Below are positions 24,055 through 33,160 of a stretch of 64,000 bases of DNA, piece by piece. How positions within the stretch are numbered: position 1 is the first letter of the stretch; each line of letters opens with the position of its first letter. The notes beneath the pieces were generated by a model that saw nothing but the letters and a program-made list of their open reading frames with translations, did not search any database and was not told where the DNA came from. The translations under genes and the position numbers were made by a program. Location of the stretch: contig CAJTRT010000002.1 of assembly GCA_910579105.1 (NCBI GenBank), positions 1 through 64,000 on the forward strand. The letters run 5' to 3'. Source of the stretch: an uncultured Muribaculaceae bacterium (GTDB taxonomy: Bacteria; Bacteroidota; Bacteroidia; Bacteroidales; Muribaculaceae).

Positions 24055-24735
24055 TCTCTTCCTTTTAGGCAAATTTGTTTCCGTTCTTTTGGCAAGGCCC
24101 AAAAGAACCAAAAGGCCGAGAGGCGCGGCGGAAATCTTTGAGGCTCGGGCCGCGCCGGAATGGCGGGGGCGGCGGAACTCGCTGCGCTCAAACACCGCCG
24201 CCCTCCTCCGCCCTCCCGCCTGCCCTCACCTCGATTTCCGCATTGCGCCCGCCATCCGGCAGGAAAGTTACCGGCTCGGCTTCATCCCTCGCATCAGACA
24301 CCGCGGATTATTAAGAGATAACCAATTATTTGGGCATTTCTGATTATTTGGGCTGGGTTGATGACTCTTTGATAATTCTATGCTGATTATCGCTAATAAC
24401 CGCGGATTGACCTCATTGGTTTCGTCCGACAGGTCTGACAAATCCGACAGGTCCGACAAATCCGACAAATTGGATGATTCGGATGATTCGGAGGGGGCAC
24501 ACCGGCGCGACAGACGATCTGCCGGATGGCGGGCGCAATGCGGTAAGCGGGGAGAGGGCTCCGGTCGGCGGCGGAGAAAGGGGGCGGTGTTTGAGCGAAG
24601 CGAGTTCCGCCCCCGCCGCCGCAGGCCGGTAAAGCCCTCGACCTGCGCTTACCGCCGCGCCCCTCGGCCTTTTGGTTCTTTTGGGCCTTGCCAAAAGAAC
24701 GGAAACAAATTTGCCGAAAAGGAAGAGGCTCTGCC
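24055..24735. repeat. Large imperfect inverted repeat (about 200-bp arms)
   Basis: Three blocks recur in mirror order. GTTCTTTTGG-N6-CCAAAAGAAC with flanks lies at 24083-24108 and 24674-24700. The GAACTCGCTGCGCTCAAACA block near 24174 is inverted near 24588-24608. CCGCATTGCGCCCGCCATCC at 24239 is inverted near 24526-24548. The centre (24264-24523) is AT-richer and holds the TCCGAC tandem repeat. No open reading frame with protein-like composition is present. It occupies most of the 938-bp gap between the ferredoxin and the PorE-like gene. Confidence 0.8.
24424..24472. repeat. 9-bp TCCGACARR tandem repeat
   Basis: About five units of nine bases (TCCGACAGG / TCTGACAAA / TCCGACAAA) lie in the centre of the large inverted repeat. 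Related arrays are at 44794-44827 and 61042-61077, always between genes. Confidence 0.8.
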
Positions 24736-24863
24736 AAAAACGGGAACAAAGCCACACGCAGAGGGTGGAAAAAACATCGCGGATACAATTTAACGCCACC
24801 GGGATTCGTTAAATTTTAAATAGGGCGCAGGCTAACCGGCTGACGCGCCGCGAATCGGAAACA

Positions 24864-26855
24864 ATGAGAACCAGACACCTGATATACAAAGCCATCCTGG
24901 CGCTGGCCGCCGCGACAGCCATAGGCGCGCTCCCGGGGTGCCGCTCGGCGAAGCTCTCCACCGCCAACGAGCAGCGCCTCCGCGGCGAGTATTTCGAAGC
25001 GTCGAAGACCTACCGCAAGGTCTACAACAAGCTGACAAAAAAGGAACAGCGGTCGCAGCGCGGCGAGGTGGCATATCTCATGGGGCTGTGCTACGACAAA
25101 CTGTCGATGAGCGCCCGCGCCTCCTCGGCCTTCGGCAACGCCATACGCTACGGCTACCCCGACTCCACGGCCATACTCCTGATGGCGCAGTCGCTCCAGG
25201 CGGAGGGCAAGTACGCCCAGGCGAAGAAAGCCTACAACGAATACCTCGAAAAAGACCCGCAGTCGAAAGCCGCCCGCAACGGCCTGGCCGGTTGCGAGAT
25301 AGCGCTCCAGCAGCGCGAGAACCCCACGCGCTACGTCGTGAAGCCCGCAAAGCTGTTCAACTCGCGCCGCGCCGACTACGCGCCGATGTTCCTCGACCCC
25401 TCGACCGAGGACCAACTCTATTTCACCACCACCAACGAGAAGGTCACCGGCGACAAGCGCTCGGAAATCACAGGCATGAAGAAGGGCGACATATGGTTCG
25501 CCAAAAAGGACGAGAAGGGTAACTGGCAGCGCCCCGAGCCTGTCGAGGGGGAGCTGAACTCCGAGCTCGACGAGGGCACCCCCTCATTCACCCCCGACGG
25601 CTCGACGATGTACCTCAGCAAGGCGCGCCGCGAGCCAAACGCCAACACCGGCGTGGAAATCTACACCTCGCAGCGCTCCGACGCCAAATGGAGCGCCCCT
25701 GTTAAATACGAGATCACCGCCGACACCATATCCTCCTACGGCCACCCTGCGGTGTCGCCCGACGGCAACTGGCTATATTTCAGCTCCGACATGCCCGGCG
25801 GCTCGGGGGGCAAGGACATCTGGCGGGTCAACCTCAAGGAGCGCGCCGGGTCGCTGGAAAACCTCGGCGAATTCATCAACACCCCCGGCGACGAGGTGTT
25901 CCCCTACGTCCGCGCCGACTCCGTGCTCTACTTCGCCTCCGACGGCCACCCCGGCCTCGGCGGCCTCGACATCTTCAAGGCCACCCTCACCAAGTCGGGT
26001 GGCTGGAAGGTCGAGAACATGGGGCGCCCCGTCAACTCCGCGGCCGACGACTTCGGCATAACCTTCGGCAAGGGTGAGAGCGGCTTTTTCAGCTCCAACC
26101 GCGACGACGGCCGCGGCTACGACCACATATTCTCGTTCGTGCTCCCCGACCTGGAGATCTGGATCTCGGGATGGGTGCTCGACAAGGACGAGGAACCGGT
26201 GCCCGACGCCGTGATACGCATCGTGGGCAACGACGGCTCCAACCAGAAGGCCGTGGCAAAGCCCGACGGCTCGTTCCGCTTCCCGCTCCAAAGGGGCGTG
26301 AGCTACGTCATGCTCGCCGGGGCGAGGGGATACCTCAACGCCCGCCAGGAATTCACCTCCGACACCGCCGAGGAGGATGCTGAATACGGCGTGGACTTCA
26401 TCCTGGCCTCGATCCACAAGCCGGTGGTGGTCGACAACATCTTCTACGACTTCGACAAGGCCACACTGCGCCCCGAATCGAAGGACGCGCTCGACGAGAT
26501 GGTCAGAATCCTCGAGGAGAACCCCAACGTCACCATCGAGATGGCCTCGCACACCGACCGCTGGGGCACGGACGAGTACAACATCGACCTCTCGTCGCGG
26601 CGCGCCAAGTCGGTCATCGACTACCTGATCGCCGCCGGCATAGCCCCCGACCGTCTCCAGAGCCAGGGCTACGGCAAGAGCCGCCCCAAGACAGTCACAA
26701 AGAAGCTCGCGCGGCTCTATCCCCAGTTCAAGGAAGGGGACGTGCTGACCCCGGAGTTCATCGAGACGCTTTCCGAGGAGGACGCCGAGGCCGCCGACCA
26801 GATCAACCGCCGCACCGAGTTCCAGGTGCTCTCGACCGACTACCAGATGTTCTGA
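24864..26855 (+). CDS. PorE-like OmpA-family lipoprotein (TPR, beta-propeller, CRD, OmpA)
   Basis: This 663-residue lipoprotein has lipobox LPGC with C26. The domain order is TPR-like helices (about 30-150), a PD40-type beta-propeller (about 155-430, units such as SPDGNWLYFSSDMPGG), a carboxypeptidase-regulatory-like domain (about 436-510) and a C-terminal OmpA peptidoglycan-binding domain (about 530-660, with TDRWGTDEYNIDLSSRRA). This four-part layout is that of Porphyromonas gingivalis PorE, which anchors the type IX secretion complex to peptidoglycan. The assignment rests on architecture; other Bacteroidales OmpA lipoproteins share parts of it. It heads a co-directional envelope cluster. 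Confidence 0.8.
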   Translation: MRTRHLIYKAILALAAATAIGALPGCRSAKLSTANEQRLRGEYFEASKTYRKVYNKLTKKEQRSQRGEVAYLMGLCYDKLSMSARASSAFGNAIRYGYPDSTAILLMAQSLQAEGKYAQAKKAYNEYLEKDPQSKAARNGLAGCEIALQQRENPTRYVVKPAKLFNSRRADYAPMFLDPSTEDQLYFTTTNEKVTGDKRSEITGMKKGDIWFAKKDEKGNWQRPEPVEGELNSELDEGTPSFTPDGSTMYLSKARREPNANTGVEIYTSQRSDAKWSAPVKYEITADTISSYGHPAVSPDGNWLYFSSDMPGGSGGKDIWRVNLKERAGSLENLGEFINTPGDEVFPYVRADSVLYFASDGHPGLGGLDIFKATLTKSGGWKVENMGRPVNSAADDFGITFGKGESGFFSSNRDDGRGYDHIFSFVLPDLEIWISGWVLDKDEEPVPDAVIRIVGNDGSNQKAVAKPDGSFRFPLQRGVSYVMLAGARGYLNARQEFTSDTAEEDAEYGVDFILASIHKPVVVDNIFYDFDKATLRPESKDALDEMVRILEENPNVTIEMASHTDRWGTDEYNIDLSSRRAKSVIDYLIAAGIAPDRLQSQGYGKSRPKTVTKKLARLYPQFKEGDVLTPEFIETLSEEDAEAADQINRRTEFQVLSTDYQMF

Positions 26856-26887
26856 CCCCTAAGCCGACCTGACAGCAAGACAACATC

Positions 26888-27844
26888 ATGCAGTTCCGCA
26901 CCGAAACCGAACCACTCAGGGGTCACCAGGGAATGATCGCCCACGGAAGCCCCGTCTGGACCATAGGCTCCTGCTTCGCCGACAACATCGGCCGGCGGCT
27001 CGCCGACGACCTTTTCGAGGTTCGCGCCAACCCCTTCGGTCCCCTGTTCAACCCGGCGAGCATCGAGCTGCTGCTGACGCGCTTAGCCTGCGGGCAGGAG
27101 GTGGCACCTGCGGAATTCTTCGAGCACGAGGGGTTGTGGCGCTCGTTCGAGTTCCATTCGCGCGTATGCGGCAAATCGGCAACAGAGGCCGCAGAAAACG
27201 CCAACCGCCTCATCCGCTCCATGCACGACGAGCTTCCCCGACTGCGCTGCCTGGCCATAACGCTCGGCTCCTCGTTCACTTTCACCCACAACCCTTCGAG
27301 CCGCGTCGTCGCCAACTGCCACAAGCAGCCAGCCTCCCTCTTCCGCCTGGACGCTATGAGCCCCGAAGAGACATTCAGCGCCATAAGCCGCGCACTCGAA
27401 GCGCTGCGCATCGTCAACCCCGGCCTGGAGGTAATCGTCACAGTAAGCCCCGTGCGCCACGCGGCCTACGGACAGCGCCGCGACAAACTCTCCAAGGCCT
27501 CACTGCTCCTCGCGACACAGATGCTCGAGGAGGCCGGCGCGGCGGTCTATTTCCCCGCCTACGAAATCATGATGGACGACCTGCGCGACTACCGCTTCTA
27601 CGCCCCCGACATGGCGCACCCCTCCGACCAGGCCGCCGACTATATCTACGAAATCTTCGCCCGGAGCTTCTTTTCGACTGAAACCGAAGCCATCGCCGCC
27701 GAAGCCGGGAAACTGGCGCGCCTGGCGGCCCACCGCCCGGCAGACCCCGGACGACACGCAAAAGCCGTGGCCGAGGCCCGCGAGAAGCTACTGGCAAAAT
27801 ACCCGCAACTGAAAACAGCAATCATCAACAATGCCAACTGTTGA
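26888..27844 (+). CDS. GSCFA domain protein (SGNH-like hydrolase)
   Basis: This 318-residue protein carries the name-giving motif GSCFA at 27-31 near the N-terminus (S28 as likely nucleophile) and a later DMAHPSDQAADYIYE stretch whose Asp-x-x-His fits the SGNH catalytic pair. It has no signal peptide. The substrate is unknown; the family is placed with esterases or acylhydrolases acting on glycans. Its last 14 nt overlap the MurF-Alr gene, so translation is probably coupled, which hints at a cell-wall or glycan role. Confidence 0.85.
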   Translation: MQFRTETEPLRGHQGMIAHGSPVWTIGSCFADNIGRRLADDLFEVRANPFGPLFNPASIELLLTRLACGQEVAPAEFFEHEGLWRSFEFHSRVCGKSATEAAENANRLIRSMHDELPRLRCLAITLGSSFTFTHNPSSRVVANCHKQPASLFRLDAMSPEETFSAISRALEALRIVNPGLEVIVTVSPVRHAAYGQRRDKLSKASLLLATQMLEEAGAAVYFPAYEIMMDDLRDYRFYAPDMAHPSDQAADYIYEIFARSFFSTETEAIAAEAGKLARLAAHRPADPGRHAKAVAEAREKLLAKYPQLKTAIINNANC

Positions 27845-30230
27845 GTTTGACCCACTACTTGTCGAGGACGACCTCGACCTGCTGACCGACAGCCGCTCGC
27901 TGGCCGATCCGGCCCGCGCCATATTCTTCGCCCTGGAGACACCCGTGGCCGACGGCCACCGCTACATCCCCGCACTCTACGCCCGCGGCGTGCGCCGCTT
28001 CGTCGTCGCTAAAGCGCCCGGGGGTGAGTTCCCCGAAGCCACATTCCTTCATGCGGCCGACCCGCTGGCCGCGCTCCAGGCCCTCGGCCAGCGCAAGCGC
28101 GACCGTTTCACAGGCCCCTTGGTGGCGATTACCGGGAGCCGCGGCAAGACCCAGGTAAAGGAGATGCTCAACGCCGCGCTGCGCGAAGACCGCGACATCG
28201 CCCGCTCCCCCCGCAGCTACAACTCGCAGATCGGCGTGCCGCTCTCGCTGTGGGGGCTGACCCCCGGCACGCGGCTTGGAATATTCGAGGCCGGAATCTC
28301 TCGCCCCGGCGAGATGGAGCGCCTCCGGGCTATACTGCGCCCCGTCGTAGCGGTGATCACCAACGTGCTTTCCGACCATTCCGAAGGATTCGCCTCCAAG
28401 GCCGGGAAACTCGCCGAGAAAATGAAGCTCGCCCAAGGGGCAAAAGCCGTGGTGTTTCCCTGGGACGACCCCGAGATACGCCGCGCGGCGGAAACCCTCC
28501 CCGGCTCGCCCCGGCTATTCGGCTGGTCGCTGACCGACCACTCGGCCCCGGTCTACCGCGACCCGTCCTTCTTCCCACTTTCCGCCCCCTGGGAGAAAGA
28601 GAACGCCGCGTCGACCCTCGCGGCGATGCTCGCCCTCGGGATAGAGCCGGAAGAGGCTGACCGCCGGATTCGCGTTGCCCGGAGCGTGGGGACGCGCCTC
28701 GAGGTCAGCGAGGGTGTGAACCACTGCCTGGTGGTCAACGACGACTATACCTGCGACTTCCATTCCCTGCGCCCTGCGCTCGAATTCGTGGCGCGGCGGC
28801 GCGCTCCCGGCCAGCGCGCCACGGTGGTGCTCTCCGACGTCAGCCACGAGAACCTCTCGCCTGCCGAGACATACGCGGCCATAGCCCGTCTCCTGCGCGA
28901 CTTCGGAGTGAGCCGCCTGATAGGAGCCGGGGAAGAAATCCAGGCCTACTCAGCGGAATTCGCCGGAATAGACCGCCGCTTCTTCCCCTCCGCGGAGGAG
29001 ATGGAGCGCACTCTCACTCCCTCAGACTTCGACAACGAGTTCGTGCTGCTCGAAGGTAACGACGGGGAAGGCTTTCCCCGCCTCCTCCACAAGCTCGAGG
29101 CACGCACCCACGAGACCGTCCTGGAAGTCAACCTCGACGCGCTGGTCGACAACTTCAACTTCTACCGCTCCAAACTGAGACCCGGCACCGGCCTGGTGGC
29201 CATGGTGAAGGCTTCGGGCTACGGGGCGGGAGCCTACGAGGTGGCCCGCACCTTGCAGACCCACGGCGCCGCGTATTTCGCCGTAGCCGTGCTCGACGAG
29301 GGTGTCGACCTCCGCAAGGCAGGAATCACCGTGCCCATAATGGTACTGAACCCCAAGGTGCTGAATTACCCACTGTTGTTCGCCAACCGCCTCGAGCCTG
29401 AGATATTCAGCTTCGACATCCTCGACGAGATCATTGCCGAGGCGGCGAAACTCGGAGTGACCGACTACCCCGTCCACATAAAGCTCGACACCGGCATGCA
29501 CCGCCTGGGCTTCTTCGAGGAGGAACTGCCGGGGCTGATAGAGCGACTGAGGGGACAGAAACAGGTGAGGGTCGCCTCGGTGTTCTCCCACCTGGCCACC
29601 GCCGACTGCCTCGACATGGACGAGCACACCGAGGCGCAGCTGCGCCTGTTCGACCGCTGCTCGTCGGCGATTGTCGAGGCGTTCCCAGAGCGGAAAATCC
29701 TCCGCCACGTCCTCAACACCGCCGGAATCGTGCGCTACCCCGAATACCAGTACGACATGTGCCGCCTTGGCCTCGGCCTCTACGGGATCCCCGTGGTGGG
29801 CAACGGCCTGGAAGACGGCCTGCGCCCGGTGTCGGCGCTGAAAACGGTGGTGATCTCCCTGCGCGACTACCCCGCCGGGACCGCCATAGGCTACGGACGG
29901 CGCACGATACTCGACCGCGACACCACTATCGCCACCATACCCGTGGGCTACGCCGACGGCATAAACCGCCACCTCGGACGCGGCAACTGCTCCTTCCTTG
30001 TCAACGGCGTGCCGTGCCCCACCGCAGGGAACATCTGCATGGACCTCTGCATGCTCGACGTCGGGCCGCTCCTCCGCGCCGGGGGCAGCGTCAAGGTCGG
30101 CGACAAGGTGGAAATCTTCGGCCCGGAGAACCCCGCCGCCTACCTCGCCGAAAAGCTCGACACAATCCCCTACGAGATACTGACTTCCGTAAGCCCCCGC
30201 GTGCGCCGCACATATTTCCGCGAATCATGA
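27831..30230 (+). CDS. Bifunctional MurF ligase / alanine racemase
   Basis: This 799-residue fusion makes and uses D-alanine for peptidoglycan. The N-terminal part (about 1-420) is a MurF-type ligase adding D-Ala-D-Ala to UDP-MurNAc-tripeptide, with the ATP loop ITGSRGKT at 100-107 and a Mur domain with SYNSQIGVPLS. The C-terminal part (about 430-799) is a fold-type III alanine racemase: PLP lysine K460 in MVKASGYGAG and catalytic tyrosine Y688 in IGYGRR. The fusion is a known trait of Bacteroidetes. It overlaps the GSCFA gene at the start and the DUF4105 gene (ATGA) at the end. Confidence 0.95.
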   Translation: MPTVEFDPLLVEDDLDLLTDSRSLADPARAIFFALETPVADGHRYIPALYARGVRRFVVAKAPGGEFPEATFLHAADPLAALQALGQRKRDRFTGPLVAITGSRGKTQVKEMLNAALREDRDIARSPRSYNSQIGVPLSLWGLTPGTRLGIFEAGISRPGEMERLRAILRPVVAVITNVLSDHSEGFASKAGKLAEKMKLAQGAKAVVFPWDDPEIRRAAETLPGSPRLFGWSLTDHSAPVYRDPSFFPLSAPWEKENAASTLAAMLALGIEPEEADRRIRVARSVGTRLEVSEGVNHCLVVNDDYTCDFHSLRPALEFVARRRAPGQRATVVLSDVSHENLSPAETYAAIARLLRDFGVSRLIGAGEEIQAYSAEFAGIDRRFFPSAEEMERTLTPSDFDNEFVLLEGNDGEGFPRLLHKLEARTHETVLEVNLDALVDNFNFYRSKLRPGTGLVAMVKASGYGAGAYEVARTLQTHGAAYFAVAVLDEGVDLRKAGITVPIMVLNPKVLNYPLLFANRLEPEIFSFDILDEIIAEAAKLGVTDYPVHIKLDTGMHRLGFFEEELPGLIERLRGQKQVRVASVFSHLATADCLDMDEHTEAQLRLFDRCSSAIVEAFPERKILRHVLNTAGIVRYPEYQYDMCRLGLGLYGIPVVGNGLEDGLRPVSALKTVVISLRDYPAGTAIGYGRRTILDRDTTIATIPVGYADGINRHLGRGNCSFLVNGVPCPTAGNICMDLCMLDVGPLLRAGGSVKVGDKVEIFGPENPAAYLAEKLDTIPYEILTSVSPRVRRTYFRES

Positions 30231-31459
30231 GAAAGACCTCGATCCTGACAATTTTCCTGACCGCGGTCATGGCGGTTCTCGGCGCCGCGGCACAGACTCC
30301 CCGCGTGAGCCTGCTGACCGCCGGACCGGGAGCCGACATCTACCAGCTCGAAGGACACTCTGCGCTGCGGGTGCTCGTGCCGGGCCGCTATGACGTGGCG
30401 GTCAACTGGGGCATCTTCAACTTCAAGGCCCCGAATTTCGTCTACCGCTTCGTAAAGGGGGAGACCGACTATATGTGCGCCGCCTACCCCGTTGAACACT
30501 TCTTCGAGGAGTACGCCGCCGAGGGGCGCGGAGTGACGGAGCAGGTGCTCGACCTCACCACGGAACAAGCCTCCCGCGTCGCAGCGCTGGTCGAGGAGAA
30601 CCTGCTGCCCGAAAACCGCGTCTACCGCTACAACTACGTCCTCGACAACTGCGCCACACGCCCGCTGGCAGTCATAGAGAAAGCTGTCGGCGACACATTG
30701 GCGCTGCTCCCGCCCGAGAACTTCACCTACGGCGAGACAGGGCTGTCGGAGGCCGACTACGCAGAAGACACCCCCGACACCTTCCGCCGCGAGATGACGC
30801 GCTACCACCGCTCATACCCCTGGTACCAGTTCGGAATCGACCTGGCGCTCGGCGCGGGCATCGACCGCCCGATAACCCCGCGCGAGCGCGGCTTCTCCCC
30901 CCTCTATCTGCGCGAACTACTCCGCGGCGCGACCCTCCCCGCCGATTCCGCATGGGGAGCGCGGCGTCCGGCGGTACATTCCGAATGGGTCATCCTCGAA
31001 GGGCATCCGGCGGGAGTCTGCGCCAGGCCTACCCCCTGGCCGCTCACACCGACGGCTGTCGCCATCTATGTTTTCGCGGCGGCCATACTGCTGAGCGTCC
31101 GCGACATACGCCGCCGCAAAACGTGCCGCTGGTTCGACAGCGCCCTCTTCGGGGTTTACGGCCTGGTGGGGTGCGTGCTGGCGTTCCTGATTTTCGCCAG
31201 CAGCCACGAGGCCACCTCGCCGAACTACCTCTTCCTGTGGCTGAACCCGCTATGCCTCTTTCCGGCCGTCGGAACGTGGATAAAATGTTGCCAACGTGCG
31301 GTTTATTGCTATCATTTTTGTAACTTCGCGGCGGTGCTGCTGCTTCTGGCGGGGCACCATTTCTTCGGGCAGGCGCTCAACCACGCCTTCCCGTGGCTCA
31401 TCATTGCCGACCTAACGAGGTCTGCCACATACATTTACGTCACCCGTGCGAAACGCTAA
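30227..31459 (+). CDS. DUF4105 (Lnb N-terminal periplasmic domain-like) membrane protein
   Basis: This 410-residue protein has a signal peptide (MRKTSILTIFLTAVMAVLGAAA), a periplasmic DUF4105 domain at about 22-255 (LEGHSALRV, NYVLDNCATRP, with conserved His and Cys), and about five C-terminal membrane helices. DUF4105 relates to papain-like or Lnb-type acyltransferase folds; the H and C seen here would suit such chemistry, but no reaction is proven. Its ATG overlaps the preceding stop codon (ATGA) and its end overlaps the next gene by 14 nt. An AT-rich patch with TAACTTCG at 31321-31328 inside the gene may be an internal promoter. Confidence 0.8.
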   Translation: MRKTSILTIFLTAVMAVLGAAAQTPRVSLLTAGPGADIYQLEGHSALRVLVPGRYDVAVNWGIFNFKAPNFVYRFVKGETDYMCAAYPVEHFFEEYAAEGRGVTEQVLDLTTEQASRVAALVEENLLPENRVYRYNYVLDNCATRPLAVIEKAVGDTLALLPPENFTYGETGLSEADYAEDTPDTFRREMTRYHRSYPWYQFGIDLALGAGIDRPITPRERGFSPLYLRELLRGATLPADSAWGARRPAVHSEWVILEGHPAGVCARPTPWPLTPTAVAIYVFAAAILLSVRDIRRRKTCRWFDSALFGVYGLVGCVLAFLIFASSHEATSPNYLFLWLNPLCLFPAVGTWIKCCQRAVYCYHFCNFAAVLLLLAGHHFFGQALNHAFPWLIIADLTRSATYIYVTRAKR

Positions 31460-33059
31460 GAAGAACAGAATATCCACTTCGGTAGCGGCCATCCTTGTGG
31501 CCGCCGCCTCCGTCGCGCAGATCGCGGCGGCGCAGGGCGCGCTTCCCAAGCGCCCGCAGCTGGTGGTGGGGATTCTCGTCGAGGGACTTGACGGCGACTA
31601 CCTGCGCCTCCTCCGCGACCACTTCGGCGAGGGTGGCTTCCGTCGCCTGATGGAAAACGGGGTGACAATCAACGCCCTCGACTACGGCGCCCCGCTCGAC
31701 GGCGCGGCATCAGCCGCGGTGGTGTTCACCGGCGCGGAGCCATACGTCAGCGGCATCCCCGCGGCAAGCGTGTTCGACCCGGCGACGCGGCGCGCGCGCT
31801 CAGTGCTATTCGACGCGGAGACGATAGGCAACTACACCGGCCAGACCCTCTCGCCGAAGAACCTGGCGGTGAGCACCCTGGCCGATGAGCTGCGCATCGA
31901 CACCGGCGGCCTCGGCTACGCCTACGCCATCGCCGCGCAACCCGAGGAGGCCATCATCATGGCCGGCCACGCCGGAAACAGCGCCTTCTGGGTGACCGAC
32001 GACACCGGCAAATGGGCCACCACGACCCACTACAAGGACCTCCCCGCGCCCCCGCAGAACATCAACCACCGCGCGGCGCTCGAATACCGCCTCGACACCC
32101 TGGCCTGGACCCCGCTGGTGGCCACTGACAAGCTGCCCGACCTCCCGTCCTACAAACGGCTCTACCCGTTCCGCCAGATTTTCCCCCGCGGAAACGCCAA
32201 CCGCTACAAGGCATACAAGGCATCTCCCGTAGCAAACACCGACATAACCTCCCTGGCCGGGGAATACATCAAGACCCTCAGCCTCGGAAAGCGCGAGGCC
32301 ACCGACATGCTCTCGCTGGGCTACACGCTCCACCCATACCCCTACGGCAGGGAGACCGACACCCGCGCGGAGCTGATGGACAGCTACATCCGCCTCGACC
32401 GCGACCTGAGCGAACTCTTCGCCACCATCGAGCGGCAGGGTCCGGGTATGGACCGCACCCTCGTGTTCGTCGCCGGCACACCCGCGGCACGCCGCCAGCG
32501 GCGCGACGACGACCGCTGGAACATCCCCGGCGGGGAGTTCTCATCGAAAAAGGCCGTCTCGCTCCTGAACATGTACCTTATGGCGGTGCACGGCAACGGC
32601 GACTGGGTTGACGGCTACCACGACGGCCAGCTATTCCTCAACCGCAAACTCATCAAGGAACGCGGCAAAGACCTCGAGGCGCTCCGAAAGGAAGCCGCGC
32701 GCTTCCTGACGCGCATGAGCGGAGTGAGCGAGGCGTGGACCATCGACGAGATCCTCGACAACACCGCGGGAGGAACCGCCGAGGCGCTCCGCCGCAACAT
32801 ATCCCTCCCCGTGGCCGGCGACGTGTTCGTCACCGTCGCCCCCGGATGGCAGGAACTTGACGACGACAACGACACGGAGCTGCCGGTGACCGCCGTGCGC
32901 TCCGTGCTGCCCACCGCCCCGGCCTTCATACTGGTACCCGGCGGCGCGCCGCGCGTGATCGCCACACCGGTCGACGCCCGCGCCCTGGCTCCCTCCGTGG
33001 CCGGCATACTACGCATCCGCGCTCCCAACGCCGCCGCCACCCCCCGCCTCAACCTCTGA
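31446..33059 (+). CDS. Alkaline-phosphatase-fold protein, probably catalytically dead
   Basis: This 537-residue exported protein has a signal peptide (about 10-29). The N-terminal region aligns by eye with PafA-type phosphatases (QLVVGILVEGLDGDYL, HFGEGGFRRLMENG, FTGAEPYVSGIP). The catalytic positions are changed: the first metal aspartate reads E46, the nucleophile region that normally holds Thr and GHAS reads LDGAASAAV (84-92), and the ADHG metal motif reads AGTPA near residue 343. It may be a binding or scaffold protein. The start is a GTG inside the end of the upstream gene, so it is co-translated with the DUF4105 protein. Confidence 0.75.
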   Translation: MRNAKKNRISTSVAAILVAAASVAQIAAAQGALPKRPQLVVGILVEGLDGDYLRLLRDHFGEGGFRRLMENGVTINALDYGAPLDGAASAAVVFTGAEPYVSGIPAASVFDPATRRARSVLFDAETIGNYTGQTLSPKNLAVSTLADELRIDTGGLGYAYAIAAQPEEAIIMAGHAGNSAFWVTDDTGKWATTTHYKDLPAPPQNINHRAALEYRLDTLAWTPLVATDKLPDLPSYKRLYPFRQIFPRGNANRYKAYKASPVANTDITSLAGEYIKTLSLGKREATDMLSLGYTLHPYPYGRETDTRAELMDSYIRLDRDLSELFATIERQGPGMDRTLVFVAGTPAARRQRRDDDRWNIPGGEFSSKKAVSLLNMYLMAVHGNGDWVDGYHDGQLFLNRKLIKERGKDLEALRKEAARFLTRMSGVSEAWTIDEILDNTAGGTAEALRRNISLPVAGDVFVTVAPGWQELDDDNDTELPVTAVRSVLPTAPAFILVPGGAPRVIATPVDARALAPSVAGILRIRAPNAAATPRLNL

Positions 33060-33108
33060 GCGGCACCCGCGGGCGGCAAACAATCGCCATGCGGCATTTG
33101 TTAAAAAG

Positions 33109-33129
33109 GGCGCGGCGCGCCGCGTCGCC
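33109..33129. repeat. Decayed GGCGCGGCGCGCC palindrome
   Basis: GGCGCGGCGCGCCGCGTC is a nearly perfect palindrome between the phosphatase-fold gene and secA and looks like a remnant of the GTAGGGACGC family core. It could form a hairpin 30 nt before the secA start. Confidence 0.5.
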
Positions 33130-33160
33130 AATCAAGTAACCACACAACTTTCATCATAAT

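Noticed and set aside
24424..24472. Short regular repeats that might be taken for a CRISPR array
   Set aside because: The unit is only nine bases with no spacers between units, and no cas genes are near. It is a tandem microsatellite-like array.
24055..24735. Insertion sequence with a transposase
   Set aside because: The region has inverted arms but no transposase-like frame on either strand. It is kept as a repeat only.
31446..33059. Calling the phosphatase-fold gene a pseudogene
   Set aside because: The frame is intact over 537 codons, has a signal peptide and is translationally coupled to its neighbour. Only the catalytic residues are changed.
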